A DNA stretch of 64,000 bases, taken from contig MGUK01000039.1 in NCBI GenBank assembly GCA_001799995.1, positions 1-64,000 of the forward strand. Reading direction: 5' to 3'. The notes under the pieces were generated by a model that was given only the letters and a program-made list of their open reading frames with translations, ran no database searches and had not been told where the DNA came from. This document shows, piece after piece, positions 1 to 7,614 of this stretch (the stretch's first letter is position 1; the number at the start of each line of letters is the position of its first letter). The stretch is from Elusimicrobia bacterium GWF2_62_30 (GTDB taxonomy: Bacteria > Elusimicrobiota > Elusimicrobia > Elusimicrobiales > UBA9959). The translations under genes were made by a program, and so were the position numbers.

Positions 1-408
1 GACGACATCCTCCTGTTCAAAAAGCTCGACCTCGACATGGTCGGCATCGGGCCGTTCATAGCCAACCCCGACACCCCTCTCGGCACCGCCGAAAGCGGCG
101 CCCTCGACACCGCCCTGCGGATGGTAGCGCTGACCCGCATCGTGACCGTCAATACCCATATCCCGGCGACCACCGCCATGGGCAGCATCCATCCCCAGGG
201 CCGCCAGAAAGCCCTGCGCTGCGGCGCCAACGTGCTGATGCCAAATATCAGCCCCGTAGAGCACCGCGTGGACTACAGCCTGTACCCCGGCAAGATCTGC
301 TCCAACGAACACCCGGAACAGTGCGCCTCCTGCGTAGACGGCATACTGAGCACGCTGGGCCGGACCCGGGCCGAAGATTTCGGAGACAGCCTGAGGGAAT
401 CGATATGA
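1..408 (+). CDS. hydE: [FeFe] hydrogenase H-cluster radical SAM maturase HydE, C-terminal fragment
   Basis: The frame is open from the first base of the window, so the N-terminus with the radical-SAM CxxxCxxC motif lies upstream and only about 135 C-terminal residues are visible. The 'MVGIGPFI' followed by 'PDTPLG' segment and the 'MPNISP' and 'YPGKIC' motifs are typical of the HydE C-terminal barrel. HydE helps build the dithiolate-bridged diiron subcluster of [FeFe] hydrogenase. The stop codon overlaps the hydF start (ATGA), so the two maturases are translationally coupled. HydG and the hydrogenase itself are not in view. The ORF track's ATG at 37 is internal, not the true start. Confidence 0.93.
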   Translation, partial: DDILLFKKLDLDMVGIGPFIANPDTPLGTAESGALDTALRMVALTRIVTVNTHIPATTAMGSIHPQGRQKALRCGANVLMPNISPVEHRVDYSLYPGKICSNEHPEQCASCVDGILSTLGRTRAEDFGDSLRESI

Positions 409-1655
409 ACACCACGCCAAAAGCCTTGCGCCTGCAGATAGCCATCTTCGGCCGCACCAACGTCGGCAAATCCAGCGTGCTCAACATGCTGGCCGGCCAG
501 GACGTGGCCATCACCTCGCCCGTGCCCGGCACCACCACTGATACCGTCGAGAAATCGATGGAGCTTCTCCCGGTCGGCCCCGTGGTCTTTCTGGACACCG
601 CCGGCCTCGACGACAGGAGCGAGCTGGGCGCCCTGCGCACGGCCCGCGCCCGCAAGGTCTTCGACCGCGCCGAAGTAGCCATACTTGTCCTTGAGCCCGC
701 CTCCTGGGGGCCCTGGGAGGAGGAGGTAGTAAAGACCGCCGCCGCCAGGAATATCCCGGTGATACCGCTCATCAACAAAACCGACATCGCCGCCCCCTCG
801 GAAGAGGTGCTGGGCGCGCTCAAACGACATGGCCTGGACCCCGTCTCCTGTTCGGCCGCGGCCAGGGCCGGACGTGAACACGCCGTCGCTCAAGTAAAGG
901 AGCGCCTGCTGGCGCTGACCGGGAAGAACGCCGTCCCGCGCGCCATACTGGGCGACCTAGTGCCGCCCGGCGGCACCGCGCTCCTGATAATTCCGATAGA
1001 CAAGGAAGCCCCCAAAGGCCGGATAATCCTGCCGCAGGTGCAGGCCATGCGCGACCTGCTGGACCACGGCGCCATTTTCCTTACCGCCCGCGAGCACGAG
1101 TATCCGCAGGCCCTTGCCGCGCTGAAAGCGCCGCCGGCCCTGGTCGTGTGCGATTCGCAGGTGGTGGATTTCATGGTGAAGCACACCCCGCCCGGCGTGC
1201 CCTGCACCACGTTCTCAATCCTGTTCGCCCGCTTCAAAGGCGATCTGGCCGCTTACGCCGCCGGCGCCGCCGCCGTGCGCGCCCTGCGCCCCGGCGACCG
1301 TCTCGCCGTCCTTGAAGCCTGCAGCCACCACGCCATCGAGGACGACATCGGCCGCGTAAAGCTGCCGCGCTGGCTCAAGGAGACCGCCGGCGGGGAACTG
1401 AAGATCGATACTTTCGCGGGCAGGGACCTGCCGGCCGACCTGGCCGGCTATAAGCTGGCTATACAGTGCGGCGGGTGCATGCTGACGCGTACCGAGATCC
1501 TCAACCGCATGGCCAAAGCGGGCCAGGCGGGCATACCCATAACCAATTACGGGATGGCCATCTCCGAGTGCAACGGCGTGCTGGAACGCGTACTCTCGCC
1601 GTTCCCGGAAGCCCTGGCGGCCTACCGCGCCGGAAAGGCAGTTCCGGCGGTATAA
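405..1655 (+). CDS. hydF: [FeFe] hydrogenase H-cluster maturation GTPase HydF
   Basis: HydF is the scaffold/carrier GTPase that delivers the diiron subcluster to apo-hydrogenase. The start was placed at the ATG at 405, which overlaps the hydE stop (ATGA), instead of the longer ORF start at 321 inside hydE. This gives 416 residues, normal for the family. The GTPase domain has Walker A 'GRTNVGKS' (about 16-23), a 'PGTT' switch and 'DTAGLDD'. The C-terminal cluster domain keeps the three Cys ligands expected for the [4Fe-4S] site: C306 (in 'CSHH') and C355/C358 (in 'CGGC'). The gene implies that an [FeFe] hydrogenase is used elsewhere in the genome. Confidence 0.96.
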   Translation: MNTTPKALRLQIAIFGRTNVGKSSVLNMLAGQDVAITSPVPGTTTDTVEKSMELLPVGPVVFLDTAGLDDRSELGALRTARARKVFDRAEVAILVLEPASWGPWEEEVVKTAAARNIPVIPLINKTDIAAPSEEVLGALKRHGLDPVSCSAAARAGREHAVAQVKERLLALTGKNAVPRAILGDLVPPGGTALLIIPIDKEAPKGRIILPQVQAMRDLLDHGAIFLTAREHEYPQALAALKAPPALVVCDSQVVDFMVKHTPPGVPCTTFSILFARFKGDLAAYAAGAAAVRALRPGDRLAVLEACSHHAIEDDIGRVKLPRWLKETAGGELKIDTFAGRDLPADLAGYKLAIQCGGCMLTRTEILNRMAKAGQAGIPITNYGMAISECNGVLERVLSPFPEALAAYRAGKAVPAV

Positions 1656-1672
1656 AACGCCCGTTGATTCTG

Positions 1673-1678
1673 TATAAT
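1673..1678 (+). promoter_or_regulatory. Candidate -10 box directly upstream of the ATG at 1687
   Basis: A perfect TATAAT ends 8 nt before the start codon, which would place transcription start at or next to the ATG. There is no Shine-Dalgarno sequence and no good -35 at 16-19 bp spacing. This is consistent with a leaderless or near-leaderless mRNA. Confidence 0.4.
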
Positions 1679-1686
1679 AATCGGGA

Positions 1687-2310
1687 ATGAAACCCGCCGT
1701 GATCCTGCGCTTAGTCTGGCTGCTCCCCTTAACCGCGGCCTTCCTCCTTTTCCTGCCGACGGCTCTCATCGCCATCTTCGTAGGTTTTTCCATCACCCAC
1801 CTTCTACTGACCGCCGGCATAGCCTACCCGCTGTACCGCGCCTGGAAAGACACCGTGCAGGCTATCAGGGGGAAAACAGAGCTCAACCTGAAGCGAAACC
1901 TGTACGCCGCCATAGCCGCGGCCGCGCTGGTGTTGCTCCTCACCCTGGCCATTATACCCAAGATGCTGGACCTGGTCCGTTACAGCGTTTCCGGCAGTCA
2001 GAAAGGGACCTTGGCCGAGATACGTACGGCCCTTGAGGGATACAAGCAGGCCAAAGGCGCGTACCCGGCGGAAGCCGCCGAAGTCGAGGCCATGGTTTCG
2101 GCGCCGGGACGCAAGGAACTCTGGGACACCCGGCTCAAGCTATACGAGCACCGGTCCACTAAGGCCATAAACGCTTACGCATCTGCAGAGGCGCGTGACA
2201 CCGGCAACTGGGCCTACGTTAACGACCCGGCCAGCCCTGACTTCGGCCGCTTCTATATCGACTGCACCCATACGGACCAGTATCACGGCCTGGCCTGGTC
2301 CACCTACTAA
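1687..2310 (+). CDS. Membrane protein with GspG/pilin-like C-terminal domain, function unknown
   Basis: The 207-residue protein has three hydrophobic segments (about 8-30, 32-52 and 75-98). A soluble tail follows with a long helix ('LAEIRTALEGYKQAKGAYP') and then 'GNWAYVND...FYIDCTHTD'. This layout resembles the end of type II pseudopilins and type IV pilins, where a helix is followed by a Gly-Trp beta region. There is no prepilin peptidase motif at the N-terminus; the helix follows a normal membrane span, so it is not an ordinary pilin. A related tail occurs in the gene at 45373. No Shine-Dalgarno sequence is visible, and a TATAAT box (1673-1678) ends 8 nt before the ATG. No function is assigned. 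Confidence 0.7.
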   Translation: MKPAVILRLVWLLPLTAAFLLFLPTALIAIFVGFSITHLLLTAGIAYPLYRAWKDTVQAIRGKTELNLKRNLYAAIAAAALVLLLTLAIIPKMLDLVRYSVSGSQKGTLAEIRTALEGYKQAKGAYPAEAAEVEAMVSAPGRKELWDTRLKLYEHRSTKAINAYASAEARDTGNWAYVNDPASPDFGRFYIDCTHTDQYHGLAWSTY

Positions 2311-2370
2311 CCCAAAAACTTGCGCCTCCCCGGCGCAGCCGACGACTGAAGGCTCTTATTTATAAACAGG

Positions 2371-2455
2371 ACCTGCCTGCAAGGGCCCCCGCGGCATAGG
2401 TCTTCATCCATGCCGGGCCTGGGCCCTTAGCCTCCTGCGCGGACGGGAGGCAGGT
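2371..2455. repeat. Composite inverted repeat in the 184-bp gap 2311-2494
   Basis: Outer arms 'acctgcct' (2371-2378) and 'aggcaggt' (2448-2455) are perfect complements. Inside them 'aagggccc' and 'cggcat' (2381-2396) pair with 'atgccg' and 'gggccctt' (2410-2428). It could fold into a nested hairpin in RNA or a cruciform in DNA. There is no T tract, so it is not a classical terminator. A possible -10 box (TAGAAT, near 2457) lies just downstream and before the deiminase gene. It may be a small palindromic element or a structured spacer. Confidence 0.5.
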
Positions 2456-2494
2456 GATAGAATATATTCGCAAGCGGTCAGAAAGAGGACTATT

Positions 2495-3670
2495 ATGAAA
2501 AAAACCATTTCACTCGCGGCAGTACTGGCGGCCCTGCTGGCGGCGGCCCCTTTCACGAACGCGGCCGACGGCTCCGAGTTCGGCGCTTCCGGCATAACCC
2601 TTTCCAATTCCGTTTACCAGGTCCCGGCGGTCTCCGGTCCCGGCGGCTCCGAGAAAGCGCAGAACCCCGTGCCCGCCCACGGCTACACGCCCGGCCAGCG
2701 GCAGGAAATGGCCGACCACAACGCCACGCTCCAGAAAACTTTCGTGAAGGGCCTCTCTCTTGACCGGGCCGAAGACAAGTACCGCCCTTACGCCGACTAC
2801 GAAGCGCCCGGCTACCTGATAATGAGCTCCGAGTTCAACTTCGACTCCCGCCAGCCCAAACTCGAGATGGCCAGCAAGCTGCCGGCCGACGGCACCCTGG
2901 TCATCTTCACCGACTATAACGACGCCGGCACCAAGGAAGGCATCCTGCGCGCCTACGAAGGCGTGGTGCCCCGCGCCCGCATTAAAGTTATTACCCTGCC
3001 CCGCGCCCGCCAGGGCTTCTGGGCCCGCGACGGCATACCGGTGCCTGTTATCGACAAGAGCAACAAGCTCGCCGTCATCGACGCGGTTTACGGCCACGGC
3101 TTCGAACCCGACGCCGAAATAGCCCGCCTCTTCGGCACCGGCCTCGAGAAACACCAGTACTATTTCGAAGGCGGCAACTTCCAGGCCAACCATTCCGGCA
3201 CCTGCATGATAGTCAACCACGGCGCCCACATAAGGATCCCCGACGAGATCTTTTCAGGCCTTTACGGCTGCAAGCAGCTGGTCCGCCTGCCCTTCGTGGA
3301 CGGCATCGGCCACGTTGACGAGCACGCCCGCTTCATCAGCGAGAAGGTCATCGTCACCGACATCCCCCAGTACAAGGACATACTGCAGGGCAAGGGCTTC
3401 ACCGTGCACATGCTGCCCAAGCCCGTCGGCTCGTATGAAACGTACGTCAACTCCCTTATCATGAACGACAAAGTTATCGTCCCCGTGTTCGGCAGGGACA
3501 CCGACGCGAAAGCCCTTGCCGTTTACGAAAGCCTGGGCCTGAAGGCCAGCGGAGCCAGCTCCCGCTCCCTCTCCAACCAGGGCCAGGGCTCGGTACACTG
3601 CATAACCATGACCTATCCCAAGGTCCCCGCCGCGGAGCTCATGAAGGCGCTGGGCGCCACGGAGCTGTAA
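2495..3670 (+). CDS. Secreted peptidylarginine/agmatine deiminase family protein
   Basis: The 391-residue protein starts with a clear Sec signal peptide (about 1-24, ending 'TNAADG'). The rest fits the agmatine deiminase/PAD_porph fold of guanidino-group modifying enzymes. The active-site motifs can be read in order: 'WARD' (176-179), 'EGGN' (225-228), 'GHVDEHARF' (His273, Asp275) and the C-terminal nucleophile in 'SVHCITM' (Cys369). The family converts an arginine side chain or agmatine to a citrulline-type product plus ammonia. The signal peptide favours a periplasmic or extracellular peptidyl-arginine or free guanidino substrate over cytosolic agmatine. An AGAGGA ribosome site lies upstream. 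The exact substrate is not determinable. Confidence 0.8.
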   Translation: MKKTISLAAVLAALLAAAPFTNAADGSEFGASGITLSNSVYQVPAVSGPGGSEKAQNPVPAHGYTPGQRQEMADHNATLQKTFVKGLSLDRAEDKYRPYADYEAPGYLIMSSEFNFDSRQPKLEMASKLPADGTLVIFTDYNDAGTKEGILRAYEGVVPRARIKVITLPRARQGFWARDGIPVPVIDKSNKLAVIDAVYGHGFEPDAEIARLFGTGLEKHQYYFEGGNFQANHSGTCMIVNHGAHIRIPDEIFSGLYGCKQLVRLPFVDGIGHVDEHARFISEKVIVTDIPQYKDILQGKGFTVHMLPKPVGSYETYVNSLIMNDKVIVPVFGRDTDAKALAVYESLGLKASGASSRSLSNQGQGSVHCITMTYPKVPAAELMKALGATEL

Positions 3671-3675
3671 TCGCG

Positions 3676-4410
3676 ATGATGAATTCTTCCCGCCTCGTAA
3701 AACTGCTGCTGTCGGCCTGGCTGTGCGCTTTGTGCTCGCCAGGCCGCGCCGCGGAGACGGCAACGGAATATAAACTGCTGCTGGCCCCGGCCTCGTGGCG
3801 CGCGGCGGCCGCGGCCTACAAGCTTAACGCGCCCGACAAGGAACGCGACATATATTTTTACGATACCCAGGACCTGGCGCTTTACGCCCGGGGCCTGGTG
3901 CTGCGCGCCCGCGCCGGGAAGAAGAAGGGGGACACTACGGTGAAGTTCCGCCCGCCCCAGGGCCCGGTACCCGCCGACGTGTCCGCGCAGGATGGCTTTA
4001 AATGCGAGAACGACGCCACGCTCTCCGGGGCGACTAAATCCTGCTCGCTTACCGCGCCGCGCGAGCCGGCCGACATCGCCGCCGTGGCCGCCGGAGACCG
4101 CAAGCCGCGGCACCTGTTCACAGGCACGCAGCGGGCCTGGGCGGGGGAGATCTGGGAAGGCCTCAGGCCGCTCGGCCCGATCAAATCTTTTTCCTGGGAA
4201 GTGCCGCACCCGGCCCTGGACGCCCTGGCCTTCGAGCGCTGGGACCTGCCGGGCGGGCCATCCTACTACGAGGTTTCCTTTCGCGCCTCTTCCGGCGGCG
4301 AAGCCGGGCTTTCACTGCTGCTCAAGGAACTGGCGCAGCTGGGCATAAAACCTGCCGCGCGGCAGTCTTCAAAGACCCTGGCCGCTATGGAATTCTTCTC
4401 CCGGCCCTGA
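3676..4410 (+). CDS. Secreted CYTH-domain-like protein
   Basis: The gene is 5 bp downstream of the deiminase gene. The 244-residue product begins with a hydrophobic signal peptide cleaved near residue 26. The remainder matches the CYTH (triphosphate tunnel) pattern: 'EYK' after the signal peptide, 'YFYDTQDLAL', 'LVLRAR', 'TVKFRP', 'FKCEND' and a late 'YYEVSFRA'. CYTH enzymes bind triphosphate-type substrates with charged residues in a beta tunnel. The first Glu of the usual ExExK motif is Ala here while the second Glu and the Lys remain. Export is unusual for this fold. Activity is uncertain; it could be a polyphosphate-binding protein or a hydrolase. Confidence 0.65.
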   Translation: MMNSSRLVKLLLSAWLCALCSPGRAAETATEYKLLLAPASWRAAAAAYKLNAPDKERDIYFYDTQDLALYARGLVLRARAGKKKGDTTVKFRPPQGPVPADVSAQDGFKCENDATLSGATKSCSLTAPREPADIAAVAAGDRKPRHLFTGTQRAWAGEIWEGLRPLGPIKSFSWEVPHPALDALAFERWDLPGGPSYYEVSFRASSGGEAGLSLLLKELAQLGIKPAARQSSKTLAAMEFFSRP

Positions 4411-4454
4411 GTTTCTGGCGCCGCCCGCCCCTAATAAGGCAAAATATCCGGGAT

Positions 4455-5150
4455 ATGACTATCCCGGCGTCCGCATACGCGCTCCTGGCGGCCAACCTGC
4501 TGCCCCTCGTCATGGCGGCGGGCGGCAACTGGGGCATCCGCGAGATACTGCCGCTGTACTGGTTCGAGTCGGCGATAATCGGTTCCTTCAATATTTTAAA
4601 AATACTGCTCGCCTCCGGCACGTTCGTGAAGGCCGGCGGAAAAGAGCCGGACAAGAACCCGTTCAATATTTCTCCTGAAGTTTTTTCGGCCCTGGGACTG
4701 GTCAACAGGGTCTTCACGGCCGCCTTCTTCACTTTCCACTTCGGAATGTTCATGTTCGTACACGGCGTTTTCCTGTTCGGCGTGATACTGGGCGGCGGCA
4801 AGTCGGCATCCGAATTCGACTGGCTGCCGGCCCTTTTGAACGTGAAATGGGGCGTGCTGGCCCTTTTCTGCAGCCACGCGGCGTCCTTCCTTATGAATTA
4901 TATCGGCGGGGGGGAATTCCGGACGGCCAGTCCGGGCGAGTGCATGGCGCAGCCGTATTCGCGCATCATAGTGATGCATCTCACCATACTTCTAGGCGCC
5001 TTCGTCTCCTTCATGTTCAAGGACCTGTCCGCGGTGATGGTGATCTTCGTGGCGCTAAAGATATTCGTGGACTTTAAAGCCCATTTAAAAGAACGCGCGA
5101 AAGCCGCGGCCCCCGCCGCCGCAACCCGGCCTCCCCCGGAAACAGTGTAA
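4455..5150 (+). CDS. DUF6498-type integral membrane protein
   Basis: The 231-residue hydrophobic protein has about six predicted spans. The early motif 'LYWFESAIIGSFNILKI' is the signature of the DUF6498 family, which has no established function. The C-terminal 20 residues are Ala/Pro-rich. No Shine-Dalgarno sequence precedes the ATG; an AT-rich 'aaaatat' lies 7 nt upstream. It converges on the DUF2779 gene with only 20 bp between the stops and no clear terminator. Confidence 0.65.
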   Translation: MTIPASAYALLAANLLPLVMAAGGNWGIREILPLYWFESAIIGSFNILKILLASGTFVKAGGKEPDKNPFNISPEVFSALGLVNRVFTAAFFTFHFGMFMFVHGVFLFGVILGGGKSASEFDWLPALLNVKWGVLALFCSHAASFLMNYIGGGEFRTASPGECMAQPYSRIIVMHLTILLGAFVSFMFKDLSAVMVIFVALKIFVDFKAHLKERAKAAAPAAATRPPPETV

Positions 5151-5170
5151 CCTTGCGGACGGGAATGCCG

Positions 5171-6652
5171 CTACGCGGCGGCTTCGTATAACTTCGCCAT
5201 GATCTTCACCATGGCAAGAGTGTCCTGCCCGCAGTAAACTTTCAGGTCCTGCCTGGTCTTTTTAACCTCGTCGGGGTTCAGCTTCCCGCGCACCATGGCG
5301 GCGTAGGCCAGTTGGGCGTCCGCGCCGTTGCCTATGGCAAGGCCTTCATAAGTCATCTCCGGCACCAGCTCCGGGAGCACTACCTTTATAGAACAGCGCC
5401 CCTTGAACTGCGGGAGCACGTAAAACTGCTGCCGGAAGGGTATCATCAGGTCCACAAGGCGGTCCGCGAAACCGGGCAGCCAGGTCCGCGACGCGGGAAA
5501 GTCTTCGGCCATTTCACGCATGCGCGCGGCCTCGAAGCCGGCGTTATAGGCCACAAGGGAACCTTTGGGCCCGATGCCCCTGCGCAAGGCCTCGATAAGG
5601 CCGGGGCGGGGGTCTTCATAAGAGTCTCCCAGGTATTCCAGCTGTTCCGGCTCCGCCCCTGGCGAAGCCTGCACATGGATAGAAACCTGGAAAGGTAGCT
5701 GCTGGTAAGGCCGGGAGCCGTTATACAGCGGGATGCCCGGCATCAGCGTTTCAAAATCCACATAATACAGCGGGTATTCAAGCGCGCTCAGGAAGGCCTT
5801 TATGGCGGGAGCGATCACCACCGGCCGGCCGGTGCGCTCCACGCGCTGGTAAAGGCGCTGCGCCTCGTTAAGTTCGAAATTATCGGGCACATCCGCGAAT
5901 TTCATTACGCCCATAAGGCGGAGGGTATTCTTCTTTTCCCACGAAAGCCGGGGGATGTCGAAGATGGAGGAATCCGGCAGCCCCTTCCAGCAATGGCCCC
6001 TGAACTCGCAGTCATAAGGATCGGAGCATTGGCGGCCGATGGGCGCTTCCGGGACGTCAGGGGAGGCGACGGTGCGCATGAACTTGCGCAGGTCCTGCTC
6101 CACTTCGGGACTGAGTTCCGCCGTCCGGGCGGTTATATCCTCGCGCCTGAATAGCTTCAGCGGGTCCACGGGCCCCTGCCTTATATAGGAAGCGTCGAGG
6201 AACATCAGCCAGCACTTGTTTATCTTAAGCCCGCCGCCCTCCAGCACATAACGCTGCACGGCGGCGTCGGAAAGGTGCTCTTCGTGCACAGCGGTAGAAC
6301 TCTTCACTTCAATAAGGTCCCAGGTGCCGTCGAAGTTGCGCTCAAGGATATCGCAACGCACCAGCGCGGCCCCGGCCGCGAAAGCGCCTTCGTAGATGAA
6401 GCGCGGCCCCTCTTTAACCAGCGCCGCGGTGCGCTTAAGGGCCAGGTGCAGCATGCGGTTGTCGTATTCCACCAGTTCGCCGCCGGGGTGGGCCCGGCGC
6501 GAAAGCTCGTCGACAGCCAGGCCCTCGTCGAGCAGGCGCTGCCGCGCGGCAGTGACGGTAGGCAGCAGGTCCTGCCTGTGGTTATAAAGCCACAGGCGCT
6601 TGGGGCACTGCAGCCCCATCATGTATTGGGTTTTGGAAATGCGCTTTGCCAT
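5171..6652 (-). CDS. DUF2779 family protein: Cas4-like nuclease domain plus RNase H-fold exonuclease-like domain
   Basis: This 493-residue protein has two recognisable halves. The N-terminal half resembles PD-(D/E)XK nucleases of the Cas4/AddB type, with 'RCDILERN...LIEVKSST' as the catalytic strand region. Cys16 ('QCPKRLW') and a three-Cys cluster ('CSDPYDCEFRGHC') could ligate a 4Fe-4S cluster. The C-terminal half has 'YYVDFET', 'AYNAGFEAARM' and 'GQDTLAMV', which read as the acidic motifs of a DEDD 3'-5' exonuclease. The family is often annotated only as DUF2779 and may act in nucleic acid repair or defence. No partner genes or CRISPR array are nearby. No Shine-Dalgarno sequence is seen; an extended -10 (TGCTAAACT) ends 6 nt before the ATG. 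Confidence 0.75.
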   Translation of the reverse strand: MAKRISKTQYMMGLQCPKRLWLYNHRQDLLPTVTAARQRLLDEGLAVDELSRRAHPGGELVEYDNRMLHLALKRTAALVKEGPRFIYEGAFAAGAALVRCDILERNFDGTWDLIEVKSSTAVHEEHLSDAAVQRYVLEGGGLKINKCWLMFLDASYIRQGPVDPLKLFRREDITARTAELSPEVEQDLRKFMRTVASPDVPEAPIGRQCSDPYDCEFRGHCWKGLPDSSIFDIPRLSWEKKNTLRLMGVMKFADVPDNFELNEAQRLYQRVERTGRPVVIAPAIKAFLSALEYPLYYVDFETLMPGIPLYNGSRPYQQLPFQVSIHVQASPGAEPEQLEYLGDSYEDPRPGLIEALRRGIGPKGSLVAYNAGFEAARMREMAEDFPASRTWLPGFADRLVDLMIPFRQQFYVLPQFKGRCSIKVVLPELVPEMTYEGLAIGNGADAQLAYAAMVRGKLNPDEVKKTRQDLKVYCGQDTLAMVKIMAKLYEAAA

Positions 6653-6658
6653 GAGAAT

Positions 6659-6664
6659 AGTTTA
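6659..6664 (-). promoter_or_regulatory. Candidate extended -10 box for the DUF2779 gene
   Basis: On the minus strand TGC-TAAACT fits an extended -10 element and ends 6 nt before the ATG at 6652. No Shine-Dalgarno sequence lies between them, again suggesting a leaderless start. Confidence 0.35.
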
Positions 6665-6673
6665 GCACAGCAT

Positions 6674-6693
6674 CCCGACAGCGTAGTGTCGGG
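6674..6693 (-). terminator. Perfect 7-bp hairpin between mrp and the DUF2779 gene
   Basis: 'cccgaca' (6674-6680) and 'tgtcggg' (6687-6693) form a GC-rich stem with a 6-nt loop just after the mrp stop codon. It lacks a T tract, so it may be a weak or factor-assisted terminator, or an mRNA 3' stabiliser. Confidence 0.35.
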
Positions 6694-6706
6694 TCCGGCG
6701 GCGGAT

Positions 6707-7513
6707 TTATTTTACGGGCAGCCCCGAAAAAGCCCGCTTAAGCGCCTGAGCCGCCGGGGTACCCGGGTTATCCAGTACATAAAGCCTGCCGGCGTCGCCG
6801 GCTTCCACCATGGCCGGGTCGAACGGGACGCTGCCCAGGAAAGGCACGCTCATCTCTTTGGCGGCCTGCTCGCCGCCGCCGGTACGGAAGAGGGTTATTT
6901 CTTTGGCGCAGTGCGGGCAGCAGAAGGCGGTCATGTTCTCGAGTATGCCCAGCACCGGGATGCCCAGCGTTTTAAGGAAGTTCACCGCTTTGCGGGAATC
7001 CAGCAGGGCCACGGCCTGCCCGGTGGTCACCACGATAGCGCCGGTCATTTCCGGGATGAGCTGGCAGATGGTAAGGGGCTCGTCGCCGGTGCCGGGGGGG
7101 GCGTCTATCACCAGCGCGTCCAGGTCGCCCCATTTCACGTCGGAGAGGAACTGCTTGAGCACGCCGAGCTTCAGGGGCCCGCGCCAGATCACGGGCGTAT
7201 CCGCCTCCCGCATCACGGAGCCCATCGAGATCATTTTGAGGCCTGGCATCACTTCCAGCGGCTCTATCAGGGGGCCGTCCACGGCGTGCGCCTTGTTCTC
7301 CTGCCCCGTCATCCGGGCGGCGGAGGGGCCGTGTATATCGATATCCAGCAGGCCGGTCTTTTTGCCGGAAGCCGCCAGCAGCGCGGCCAGGCTCACCGCC
7401 ACCGTACTTTTGCCGACCCCGCCCTTATTGCTCATAACAAGTATTTTGGTCTTTATCCTGGCCATATTGGCCCGTACAAGGTCCTCTCGGTGATCGATAT
7501 GTACTTTATGCAT
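6707..7513 (-). CDS. mrp: Mrp/NBP35 (ApbC) family Fe-S cluster carrier ATPase
   Basis: The product is a deviant Walker A P-loop NTPase of 268 residues: 'SNKGGVGKST' near 28-37, 'DIDIHGPS', 'DAPPGTGDE' and 'ILENM'. 'CPHC' follows ILENM and is the CxxC that holds a bridging [4Fe-4S] cluster in Mrp/NBP35 dimers. No N-terminal DUF59 domain is present. The ORF runs to 7624, but the start was placed at the ATG at 7513 because a GGAG site precedes it and the longer form would run into the divergent atoD. It likely delivers clusters to Fe-S proteins, fitting the many Fe-S enzymes nearby. Confidence 0.9.
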   Translation of the reverse strand: MHKVHIDHREDLVRANMARIKTKILVMSNKGGVGKSTVAVSLAALLAASGKKTGLLDIDIHGPSAARMTGQENKAHAVDGPLIEPLEVMPGLKMISMGSVMREADTPVIWRGPLKLGVLKQFLSDVKWGDLDALVIDAPPGTGDEPLTICQLIPEMTGAIVVTTGQAVALLDSRKAVNFLKTLGIPVLGILENMTAFCCPHCAKEITLFRTGGGEQAAKEMSVPFLGSVPFDPAMVEAGDAGRLYVLDNPGTPAAQALKRAFSGLPVK

Positions 7514-7546
7514 GTTTTCTCCGGTAAAACCGCGGCGCCGCGCTGC

Positions 7547-7583
7547 TTTAATAATATAACTTTTTTTGTTATTATATTTAAAC
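7547..7583. promoter_or_regulatory. AT-rich divergent promoter region between mrp and the lysine cluster
   Basis: A 37-bp AT island sits in an otherwise GC-rich 101-bp gap and contains -10-like hexamers on both strands (TATTAT on plus, TATATT on minus). Its two halves are roughly inverted around a T7 run. A perfect 12-bp palindrome 'cgcggcgccgcg' (7531-7542) lies beside it on the mrp side. The plus-strand leader ends in an 'aaggag' ribosome site before atoD. No riboswitch-like structure fits in this short space. Confidence 0.5.
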
Positions 7584-7614
7584 ACCTGAATCGGCGGCTC
7601 ACAAGGAGTAAGGC

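Noticed and set aside
5171-6652. Cas4 as part of a CRISPR-Cas system
   Set aside because: No cas genes or repeats are nearby and the C-terminal exonuclease-like half fits DUF2779 instead.
7514-7614. Possible lysine or cobalamin riboswitch before the lysine cluster
   Set aside because: The gap is only 101 bp, is dominated by an AT island and shows no B12-box or lysine-riboswitch-like elements.
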